Source: Caprella mutica (lineage: Eukaryota > Arthropoda > Malacostraca > Amphipoda > Caprellidae). Taken from it: a stretch of DNA of 64,000 nucleotides. A program made the position numbers and the translations under genes. This document shows positions 12,725-22,402 of this stretch, in pieces. The stretch spans positions 372,001 to 436,000 of the forward strand of contig CANNZV010000115.1 of NCBI GenBank assembly GCA_947561585.1, given 5' to 3'. The number at the start of each line of letters is the position of its first letter. Position 1 is the first letter of the stretch. The notes under the pieces were generated by a model that searched no databases, had not been told where the DNA came from, and saw only the letters and a list, made by a program, of their open reading frames with translations.

Positions 12725-15475
12725 TCAATTAATGACAGTTGAGTTGACTAACTCCACATCTCTATTCAACTCTTTCAAATCTCCAAAATAGAGTACATCA
12801 CTTATCAATTTTTGTGCATAAATTGCTTGTTTTTTATCTAACAGTTCTAAATGTTTACCAACATACTCTCCAAAACTCTCATACATGTTATCATTTTCAT
12901 CCATTATTTGTAATTTTTTGGAAACTACACCAAGAATGTCTTCTTCCAAATCATTTTGGCGGTTCCTTTTTTTCTTTCCTTTCTGAGGAATTGGAAGAGG
13001 AGTACAAGTAGAGGCATCTTCTATAGCAGATGATGATGGACCTGGATGGTGAAAAATTTCAGAAGCTGGAAGTGTGTCATTTAACATCACAAATGAATCT
13101 TCTTCACCATCATAGAGAACAGATTCACATGTGACTTCTGGCAGATCATTGTTAAGCGGTTGTATCTGAAATAATAAAAAAATTAAGATGAGTTTGATAT
13201 ATGAAGGAAATACCTAGAAACTTTTGTCAATTTTCAGAAAATAAATAAATATTGAACTAAAGAGTGAAACTGTTGAAAGAGAATTTTCAATTGGATCTTT
13301 ATTAACTTTAATTAAATATATAACAATTGGAAAGGATCTCACAATTTTCTAATATAATTAGAAAATAAATTCAAATTGATTGAATTTATTTATATCAATT
13401 TAGAAATATAAATTCAAATTAGAATAAATAAAGACTGGTGGAAAGACTTAAAATAAAAAATTGGCCCTTAAGGCAAATCTAAACCTAAATTTAGATTCTT
13501 TTTGATAGAGAATAGAGATAAATTTTGAATTCATTCTCCTGTTATGGTATTACCAGGCATTCATAATGATTAATTTAGCCGAGGGATATTATGAAAATTT
13601 GGCAATTTTAGAGAGCAATTCAGTCAAATTATTAAATTCGCTGGGAGCCTGAGACTTGAGAGTGGCTCTAGTCTCTACCTCTTTTTGAAATTTCTGAGAG
13701 GCATGAGCCAAATTATGCAAAGTGGATCATGACCAGTGGAGACCACTCTGCTTAATGTCTTGTCCCACAGAGATTTAAATTTCAAAGAGAGTAGTTACCC
13801 TCCAACTCTCATCAGCAAATTCAAAATTTTCCACAGCGAATTTAATGGTTACACAGTCACAATACATAGTTATTAATTCAAGATCTCCCAGAGATATAAA
13901 TCACTAAAATTGGGCTCAAATTTATCTCAGACTCAGAGTTTAAGTCTTGGAAAAATGTTCCATATTTTGCAGTCAGGGAGACTGGGATCATGATTCATGG
14001 ATGTCTCCCAGTTTGTATTTGGTGTACTGAACTCCTCTGAATTTTTCAAAAATCTGAGAATTTAGAAATAGCTGCCAAAATTTATCATCAATTTGTCTAT
14101 AGTCCTCCAACATTACTGTTTCCCTCCAAAAATTAATGGTAATATAGGAATTAGCTAATAGCTAAATATGATAATATCCTCCAACATTGGTCACATTGCA
14201 GAAATTTTTTCTTAGAGAAATTGAATATCTGCCGACATATCATTGGAATTTAGTAATTTGCCACCCAGTCTGGAAAAATAGGTGCTTTCTGATGAACTAA
14301 TTACTCTGTTCTGTTGGAGTTTTACAGACTTCAAAAATTAATGGTTAATTGCTAAAAAATTGTATAATCCGCAGCATTTAGCATATAGAGTTCTTCTGTT
14401 AGCCTAAGCAGTTTTCCAGACTGGTTTGCCACCAAATACAATCTGGGAAGTCTTATGTCTACGGACTACTGTCTACCTCCTAGCAGCTGCCAAGTGCCAG
14501 CCTCAAGGCTCAAGCCTGGAAACCAGTCTGCAAAAGATGCATGAAGTTGTCACGTTGTGAAGTTAATCTGGCAACTATTTGAGGCCTTGAAATTAGTCTC
14601 CTGAATTATCCGGCAACAATTTCCTAATTAATTCCTATGTTTAGCTAGATTGCCTAGATTATTGATAGATATAATTAGTGGAGAGAATTTTGAGATGTTT
14701 GGTCATTTTGGAGAAATTTGAAAATCTTTGGAGACAAATACCCCAAAAATTAAATATCTTGAGACTGATTGAGCATGCTTTACAGACTGGCCTGCGAAGA
14801 ATGAACAATCAGTCTTCAGTTTTTTAATTTTTGGGGCAATTTCTCCCAAGATTTTCTAATTTCTCTCCAAAAATTTACAAAAACCCTCCAATAATTAAAT
14901 ATTATGATGTTACCATAGGAAATAGGTAATTACTTAGAAAATTATCACCGGATTTGGGATTTCTAATTGATTAATTGCCTTATTAGCTAATTCAGGAGAT
15001 TAATTTCAAGGCCTGAGGCCTCAAGGCCCTCAACTGTCTGTCACTGTCACCGGTTCACCAAACAAACTTCTGATCTTAGGTATGCGAGTTATGGTACAAT
15101 AAACAATTCAGTTCTTACCTCAAGAGTGGAAATAGATTCTCTAACAGATTCTCCTTCCTTTAAAAAAAATAGTTGTTCAAAACACCACAGTGTTGGGTGG
15201 TAGACAGTTCCTGCACCAGCACCAGAACGAGAAGTATTTGAGAGATTATTTAACTCTTTCCTAAATTGAGTTCGGAGAGTATGTATTTTATCCTTCAAAT
15301 CTTTCAAAGAAAATTTCAAATCTGGTTGTGATCTTTGAAATCTTTCTGCTATTTTGCCCCACGCTTCAATTTTTTTGTCTCTAATTTTATATTGAGTTGA
15401 TTTTATATTCCATATACATGGGTATTGCTCAAAAAGAGTAATCAAATTAAGGGCATTGTCTCTAGTCCAAAACAT
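12725..15475 (-). CDS. MADF-domain accessory protein of Harbinger, two exons
   Basis: Second gene of the Harbinger element, on the minus strand. Exon 1 is 15475-15119 and exon 2 is 13165-12725; the 1953-bp intron has donor GAG|GTAAGA and acceptor TTATTTCAG|ATA and keeps phase 0. The predicted protein is 265 residues. Residues 1-100 are a MADF/Myb-SANT-like domain (LITLFEQYPCIWN, then a Trp-Gly-Lys-Ile-Ala segment and LKDKIHTLRTQFRKEL), which in this superfamily binds element ends and helps bring the transposase to the nucleus. The C-terminal exon is acidic, then basic (KGKKKRNRQ), then helical and resembles a BESS-type interaction tail only in general character. The frame is open upstream of 15475 as far as the terminal repeat, but the Met at 15475 begins the domain and is the best start. 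Confidence 0.82.
13166..15118 (-). other. Large intron of the MADF gene with an internal inverted repeat
   Basis: AT-rich intron without ORFs. AGGCCTTGAAATTAGTCTCC at 14582 has a near-perfect inverted partner at about 14986-15012, and the flanking text is also roughly inverted, so an old MITE or hairpin may lie between about 14580 and 15015. Many copies of CTCCCA and TCTCC-like words occur through the intron. Confidence 0.5.
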
Positions 15476-15716
15476 GTTGAGTAAATAAGTTATTTTGAAC
15501 GATTTGGTATACAAATTTAAATTTCTGGCACTAAGATTTATTCTAAATCTCGGATTACGGACACAGCTTGATTGGGGGAAAATAATAGAACATGTAGGTT
15601 GTTGAAAAGTCTCGGACTTTCGGTGGAAAATTTCAGTCTGGTGGAAAAAGTGGGCGGAGCTTAGCAAAAAGTCCGGTGGAAAGACTGAAAAAACCCTGCG
15701 TGTGTACTGCCCTTAA

Positions 15717-16838
15717 GAGCTACATCCATAAATACTTTCGATAATTTTTTTTGTTTTAAGTGTTATCTAAATAATTATTCCTACATACTAATTAGTTATT
15801 GAGTATTGCATTTTTGAATAAAGTATATTTATATTTCATTTCAGAGAACCTAGGTAGTAATAATTTATTATTTAACAAAGGTTAAGTTTCGACTTCTAAA
15901 ATTAAATCATATCTGAAATTAAAAAGTTATTTTCTTAAAAATTAAATAATAACTGATTAGAACTTTACAAGAATCATTTTGATAACTCATTTAAAAAAAT
16001 TAATAGGTGGTACCTTCTAATTTTCTAATAGGTACACAGTAGTCAATAGTTGGTAGGTACTTACTATAGGCGATATAAATTAGTAAAATCGGTAACATAC
16101 CAAAAATTGATTATAGCTTTGCAGTGTCATGAAACCTATTTTACAAATAATTGACATTTTATATTATTTATTTCTTATTTTATTATTGGAACATTATGTT
16201 TGTTCTGATTTTATCAACAGTAATCAAAGCGAATGAAAATGTTAACCAGTGCCCATTAATCAACGGACAACGGAGTGAATAGCAGTTAGTTTTTTGTTCA
16301 TTTTCAGAGGAAAAACAGTTTTAATGATTTTTTCATTCGATAGATTATTGAATTCTGAAGAAAGGAAAGTTGTATCACGCATGTGTTTAATCTTCCGTTT
16401 AAGAGATATTCAAGAAGAACGACGGAAATTGTTCTTTGCTCACACTAATCGGCGGAGTGCACAGCTTTTGATTTTTTTTTGTCTATTTTTCAGCGGAAAA
16501 ATAATTAGCTATATTGAAATATTTTTATGTTGTATGATAGATTAACTAATTTAAAAGAATTCTGAGTACGGAACTACCATTCAAATATGTATAGTTTTAG
16601 AGAAAAACGCATTTGTTTCACATTTCCACTACAATTCTTCAAGAAATCGTACTTTTGGCAATTTTTTTCCTATTCGTTTAACTTATAATTGCCTATGAAC
16701 CTTGAGTTTACTAGCTCCCACTTTCCGAAGACGGAATACTATTATAATCAGTCGTATTACTTGCTATCCAAGCTATTAGGCATTCCTAATCGTGAACTGT
16801 TTTTCAATGCATGTTTTTCATTGATTTTCAACATCTAA
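15717..16838. other. AT-rich intergenic DNA, no gene recognised
   Basis: No supported coding region. Two related segments, about 16255-16355 and 16452-16565, both read CGGAGTG then a T-rich stretch ending TTTTCAG(A/C)GGAAAAA, suggesting a degenerate duplication about 195 bp apart. An 83-codon frame at 16294 spans this and looks incidental. Confidence 0.5.
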
Positions 16839-17113
16839 AGGGCCATACACACGTAGGGTTTTTTAAGTCTTTTCACCAGACTTTTTGCTAAGCTCCTCCT
16901 ACTTTTCCAACGAGAATATTAGAAAAAACGATATTGGTACCTAATTATTATTTATTTTAGTTGGTATCCATGATACCTGCAGGTATCATGGATACCAACT
17001 AAAATAAATAATAATTATATCGTTTTATCTTATATTCTCGTTGGAAAAAGTAGGAGGAGCTTAGCAAAAAGTCTGGTGGAAAGACTTAAAAAACCCTACG
17101 TGTATACAGCCCT
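16839..17113. mobile_element. Palindromic Harbinger-derived MITE
   Basis: 275-bp foldback. Ends read AGGGCCATACACACGTAGGG (left) and AGGGCTGTATACACGTAGGG (right, reverse strand), clearly related to the ends of the Harbinger element upstream, including the GGTTTTTTNAGTCTTT block and the GCTAAGCTCC motif. Nearly the whole element is self-complementary; the centre (about 16935-17020) is an almost perfect palindrome around CCTGCAGG. Flanks are TAA on the left and TTA on the right. It is probably cross-mobilised by the neighbouring autonomous element. Confidence 0.8.
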
Positions 17114-19441
17114 TTAAAGTTGACAACAAGATTTCTTCACCGCTGTTACAATATCATTCTTAAATAATAATTATTATTTAAATTGAAATAATTAATTTTT
17201 AATTAATTTATTTTCAATGTGTTAGGAGGTAAACACTCCTTTTTCAATATATATATTTTTCGTAACGAAAATTGGTATCCGTTCATTAGTTGTATTTTTC
17301 AGTCATTCAAATAATGCATTTTATTAGGTGTATCTAATTTTGCACTGTCCAAATCTGCACGATTCTCCTAGGAGTTAAAACTTTCACAATATTTCAGCAC
17401 AAACTGCTAATAATTACATTCCTTAATAAATTAATTACGAAGCGTATATAGTTGTTCAATTTACTTTCTGTTAGCTGTGTTATTTTATACATACAACTTT
17501 AGTTATACAAATTTAAGGTATATTTAGATAAATTTAAATTTGAAGTGGAGAGGACCTTTAACCAATTAAAATAACTTAATCAAATATTTCAATTGAATAG
17601 CTGGACATTTTCAGTAATGCAATATTTGTCCAAAAAAATCTGTTTCATTCGGAGTGTATTGCAATACTATAGCTTTTTATTTGTTCGACAATATCTCCAT
17701 ATTTTGGTCTCTTACGCTGTGTGACATCTCTCTTTGTTTGAATTCTTTTAGTTTGGGTTAACTCTTCTACCAAATATTAGGATGCTCTTTCTTGACCATT
17801 CCAAAATTCAACTGGTATAACGGGTTTCGCGTTGGTTTCGTCTTCCACGATTTGTTCCAATGTATTATGGGGGAAAGAATAAACGAGGTCACTTTGAATT
17901 TTATTAGCAAAAACCGTGGAGTTATCAGTCAATATTTTGAAATTTGACACCGTTGCATAACATAAGCACCTCCCACACGTAGTAAGAAAAAAGATGCCAA
18001 TTAGTGAATAGTAAATGATTACATAGATACCAATTAGTGATTTTTTTGAATATTCAATAACAATTCCAGTTAAATAATGTCGAATACGAAATTTTCCTTT
18101 CGATTAAAGTTAACATTACTATTAAGTCAGTTTTAACAATATGACATGTATTTTAATTTCTTCAACAATTCTTCCAGAAAGTATTATACCTTTAAACAGT
18201 AATTAGGAATAATTCCTTCGATAAAACTATTTGGCATAGAAAATCTAACGAAATATTGGGGGAAAGATGGAAAAGTTTTAACTGTATCATTGTAGGTTTC
18301 ATGATTTTTTGCGGTAATCGTATTGTCAAATTTTCCACAGCTTTGAGAGTTAGAATAGTTTGGTTTGTTATACTTAAATATTCATTAATGAGTGCTAAGA
18401 TATAAACCACGATATTTCATCATATTCAATTTTCAATCTTGCCTTAATTATGATATTTAAGATAGGTCAATCATGATTCATGATACACTTTATACAAGTT
18501 TGGGCTTGGGACTACATCCGCACAGAACAGATGCAACAGACTGGCCCATGCGGATCGAAATGCAACTGCACCAACTGCATATTTTATGCAAGAATTTAAT
18601 CATGGGACATAGAAAACAATTTTTTTTAACAAATGGGCAATGGTTAGTAGGCAAAAAATGAAGCTTGAACTTCCCAGTTATTTTGAACTATTTATTCATT
18701 CAAAACTTTACTATCAAAGCTCAAAAGCAATTGAAGATCAAGGTCAGGAAGATATTTAACAACAATTCTAGTAGAGAAAAGAAACATGCCGACAGATACT
18801 GGTTTTCACAAAATTCTTTTTAATTTCAATCTTGTCAGTTTTTAACGATACTTGCAGTTTTAGGGGACATTTATGCTCTTCAACTAGGAGATCAGATTTT
18901 TTTAGTAGACTTAAGTAAGTGACTTAATTCACCGGGTAGCCTATCTGCATCCTTGAGCATAGTCATTGACTGGTGGTTAGTAACTGTATATGGAGTTACT
19001 TTTTCTCTGACTGCTTCTTAGAGTCCATTGTAATTTATTATCCTATAACGTGGTAATATAACCATGGATTCCAAAACAGACGTTAAACCCTTGACTAAAT
19101 TTATTAAATTAAATCGAAAGATCCTTCGATTCATGAATAACCTTTAAAGATTTATTATTTATTTATACCTTTTATTCTGCAATTTTGTAAAAAGAGGAAA
19201 GGACTCTCGAGAATGGGAATTCGGAAGTAAACTTCTATCCTCTGACCTGGCTAGACGAGTTTGCTCCATTCACAATAGATTTTTTTATATAATATTCTTT
19301 TTTCAGACAATCAGAGGAGTTCTAATTTTAACAACTTAAGATTCATGTAAATATTATATGAAACCTAAAACTTTTAGTGTTCATTTGTTAGTTTAACGTT
19401 TCTTTGTTGGTTTAAAACTGATTTGAGTTTTTTTATGACTT
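17114..19441. other. AT-rich region, possible decayed minus-strand ORFs, unassigned
   Basis: No confident gene. On the minus strand, scattered readable pieces occur between about 18450 and 17660: a 72-codon frame at 18410-18192, and two further frames near 17950-17680 that end in a basic, Gln/Lys/Arg-rich tail. They are separated by stops, and I cannot assign them to a family. The remainder shows only AT-rich sequence. Confidence 0.35.
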
Positions 19442-19451
19442 GTCAAAAACA

Positions 19452-19926
19452 GGTGTAGGTCATAAGCCCCCCCCCCCCCCCCCCCCCCGGTCAAGAGTCC
19501 CCCCGGTCATGAGCCCCCCTAGGTCATAAGTCCCCCCTAGGTAATAAGTCCCCCCGGTCAAGAGCCCTCCCTGTCACGAGCCCCCCCGGTCACGAGCTCC
19601 CCTGTTTTTAAAACCTTATTTACCTATATTATTTAATCCTTATTGACACTTTTGTAGTTCATTACTGATTGGACATAAAATGTATGTATATCGGGGGGCG
19701 CGCCACCCCCCGAACCCCTCGGGCCTCTGCCAGGTCATTAAACAATCATGAAGTGTGCAGTACAACAAACTAGCGGATACAACAAACTACATTAGCAACT
19801 CTCAGTTATTTTATTCTAAGTAGTTCTTCATTTGTTTAACTAGGTAAATAAGGATTAAAAAAAGGGAGGGGGGGGGGGCTCGTGACCGGGGGGCTTATGA
19901 CATAGGGGGGCTCATGACCGTACCCC
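19452..19926. mobile_element. Foldback element with tandem-repeat arms
   Basis: 475 bp bounded by a 10-bp direct repeat GTCAAAAACA (19442-19451 and 19927-19936). The ends are related in inverted orientation: left GGTGTAGGTCATAAGCCCCC and right, reverse strand, GGGGTACGGTCATGAGCCCC. The left arm is a run of 16-18-bp units of the type GGTCATAAGTCCCCCCTAG with an uninterrupted C run near 19467-19488; the right arm is a shorter G-rich counterpart. The core has no ORF. A 9-10-bp duplication with tandemly built arms recalls FB/Mutator-like foldbacks; the superfamily is inferred. Confidence 0.7.
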
Positions 19927-19936
19927 GTCAAAAACA

Positions 19937-20598
19937 CGGCATTTATCATAAATTCATAATTATTTACAGTTCTATCTTTCACTAGCTGGCCAATTATCTT
20001 AAGCGCAAATAAAAGTTACCATCGTAAGGACATTAGTCTTATTTTGAATTCAATTCAAATTTAATATCCAAATCAAATTGTTCGCTGAATGATTAACTAT
20101 TTACTGGAGTAACTCTAGGTTTAATTTAGCAAAATAATTTTGGAAATCTCCAAAAGGCAATTTATGGTGAATCGAAATCGAAGACTCAGATCTGAAAGGC
20201 ATAAGCATTTGCAACAAATAGGATAAAGAATCAATTCATTTAACAAAAGCTTTACAAATCAAATTAAATTTAAAGCGTTAAAATGATGTAATAAAGATTT
20301 TTACAGGTAATATATAACTCTAGTAACAGTTATAAAAAATCAAGTTATATACAGAAGTTCCTATATAAATTTGCTATTCATAATAAGTATATACAGACAG
20401 TTTTATAGATCAATGAATCTATGAATGTTGATGTCCGGGAATACGTAATTATGGATTAAACATTTAAAACAAACTAAATATAAATTTAATTATAACAATG
20501 AATTAATGAACGGATTCAAAATAAATAATAAAGTTGTGTATATCTAAACTAATACCATCGCATAAATATAAAAATATAAATAATCCGATATTGATTTC
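19937..20598. other. AT-rich spacer
   Basis: Nothing recognisable: no ORF, terminal repeats or RNA gene. Confidence 0.5.
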
Positions 20599-20850
20599 TT
20601 AATATTTAATGTAGCCTTCTTCGACTTCCAGACACTCTTCTATGCGACGAGGCATACTTCTAGCTAGATTTTCAAAGAAAAAAGGAAAATTTCTAATTTT
20701 ATTCTACATGCTGGCTACGTGCTGTTCAAGAGCTTCAGACGATCTTTCATTGGCATGGTCCCATTCGTTGACTATCCAGCCCCACACATTTTCAATCGGA
20801 TTGAGATCCGGATTTCTTGCCGGCCAGTGTAGGGGTTGGAAGTCGCCATT
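20599..20850 (-). pseudogene. Tc1/mariner transposase C-terminal relic
   Basis: Minus-strand reading gives the last third of a Tc1-type transposase: a Trp-Pro-Ala-Arg segment, then NPDLNPIENVWG, whose Glu is the third catalytic residue of the DD34E triad, followed by the helical tail. A TAG (20704-20706, plus-strand coordinates) breaks the frame after VASM; the frame then continues to a natural-looking stop at 20599-20601. The first two Asp residues and the DNA-binding domains are absent upstream, and no terminal repeats were found, so this is a fragment. Confidence 0.85.
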
Positions 20851-21775
20851 GTCTCTGACTTATAGTAAGTCAGTATAGTATAGTCTCTGACTTGTATAGC
20901 ACAATCCTATAAGTAGACTCCATTTCACGTCCTTCACTCGAATAAGACTACTTGCATTTTCTAACTTTTATCTCAAACCAATCGTTAATCTTCTCATAAT
21001 TAAGGGAATATTTCATATTTGTTCCTTTGTTTGATGTGCCTGAAAACATTATTTACTACTGAATAGATTATGCGTTCCATATGTATTTGTGTATGATAAA
21101 GAATATAGGATGAAATTTGTAAGTTTCAATATTTAATGTTGTGCTGAATAAAATTTACAGGAATTCTGCACAATTTTAAAATGAAGGAGAAGGCTAAAAA
21201 CAAAGTTAAAATTTTCATAGTTTATAAAATCTGACGTTGTATGTTCCATATAATTTGTGGCAGATTTGAGCAAAACCCACGCCTCAATTCCCATAGATGT
21301 AAGGAGTTGGAAGTTGAAAAAAAATCTGTGTGATCCACTACTTATTTTTCATATATGATATCAAACGAAAATAATAATAAGAAACAATTCAGACTCAATG
21401 CAGACAAAGAAACGCCTAAATCAGCCTCTCCTCAACAACAAAAATGACCAAGTCAATTTTCAATATAGATCTGATCTCCAGTTACCAGCGGTACGTGTTA
21501 CATATTTTTCCTATATATGGTCAAATAAATCATAATTTATGATTTACTACCTCTTAAAATAGGGAAGAATAGTGAGTAAAATGTATTTTGATGACTGTGT
21601 CGAAAAATTAGACTAGTATGAACAATAGTGCAGTTGCCCAACCCCTCCAAACTAGTCAGTGTAGTGCTCCACACTTAGGGAGCTGTGGTGCTCCGCGTGG
21701 AAACTGATGAGGAAGGAGCGTTACATACAAGAAATTGAAGAGGAAAAATAATAGCTGACTACGGAACCAACATTT
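20851..21775. other. Spacer, nothing recognised
   Basis: AT-rich with no supported coding, RNA or mobile-element signature. Confidence 0.45.
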
Positions 21776-22402
21776 CAATATTTGCGAGTATACTTGATTT
21801 AGATGTCCTGAGGGTAGCCATTGCTCTCAGAGTGGGTGCCAGAATTTGTGTGACTCATTCGCTGCTGTGATAATGGGATGCATGTTAGAGGACTGCATGG
21901 CCTGTCTTCAGTGTCTTGTAGGTACAGTTCTGGGTGTAACCCGAGACATGCGGCAATGAATGATGTTGTAAAGCGGGCTTCGCAGAGAGCAGGACTCCCA
22001 TCAGTACTAAAAAGTGGAGCCTTCTGGCCAGATGGTATTACTGGCTTTCCTTACATGAATGGAAAGAGTCTGATTTGGGATTGCACGTCTGTTGACACAT
22101 TTGCCAAGACACACCTCGATGATTCCGAGGTTGAGGCCGGATCAGCTTCCGGGGCTGCGGAGAACCGTAATCGTCAGAAATACTCCGCCCTTGGAGATGC
22201 TTAAATATTTTAGCCAATTGCTATTGAGACCAAAGCCACCTCCTCAATCATGAAGTGCATAGGTGGACTACTAGACGCCCTTTTGAGACAACGAACGATC
22301 CAAGGGAGACTGCATTGTTCCAACAGCAAATGGTTCTCGTTATTCAGAGAGGGAATGCCTTCAGCATCCTCTCAGCCGCGAAAGAGAAGTTTTAGAGGGT
22401 CG
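21776..22402 (+). pseudogene. C-terminal domain of a LINE-type polyprotein, relic
   Basis: Reads RGLHGLSS, then a Pro-Arg-His-Ala-Ala-Met-Asn-Asp segment, WPDGITGFPYMNGKSLIWDC and a Ser/Ala-rich AENRNRQKYSALGD segment. This matches a domain I know from the C-terminal part of invertebrate retroelement reverse-transcriptase proteins, where the PDG and WD residues are arranged like a PD-(D/E)XK nuclease. Two stops (TAA at 22202, TAG twelve bases further) break the frame before it resumes to about 22402. No reverse transcriptase survives upstream. The family call is from memory of the pattern; the nuclease reading is inference. Confidence 0.6.

Larger units (their letters stand above)
9972..15713. 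mobile_element. PIF/Harbinger DNA transposon, apparently complete
   Basis: 5742-bp element. The terminal inverted repeats match perfectly over about 48 bp, starting AGGGCAGTACACACGCAGGG on both strands (9972-10019 and 15666-15713). The flanking TSD is TAA (9969-9971 and 15714-15716), a 3-bp duplication typical of PIF/Harbinger. It carries the two genes expected for the superfamily: a DDE transposase on + (10835-12362) and a MADF-domain gene on - (15475-12725), convergently arranged with about 360 bp of AT-rich sequence between their 3' ends. Perfect terminal repeats and open frames suggest a young copy that may be active. Confidence 0.93.
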
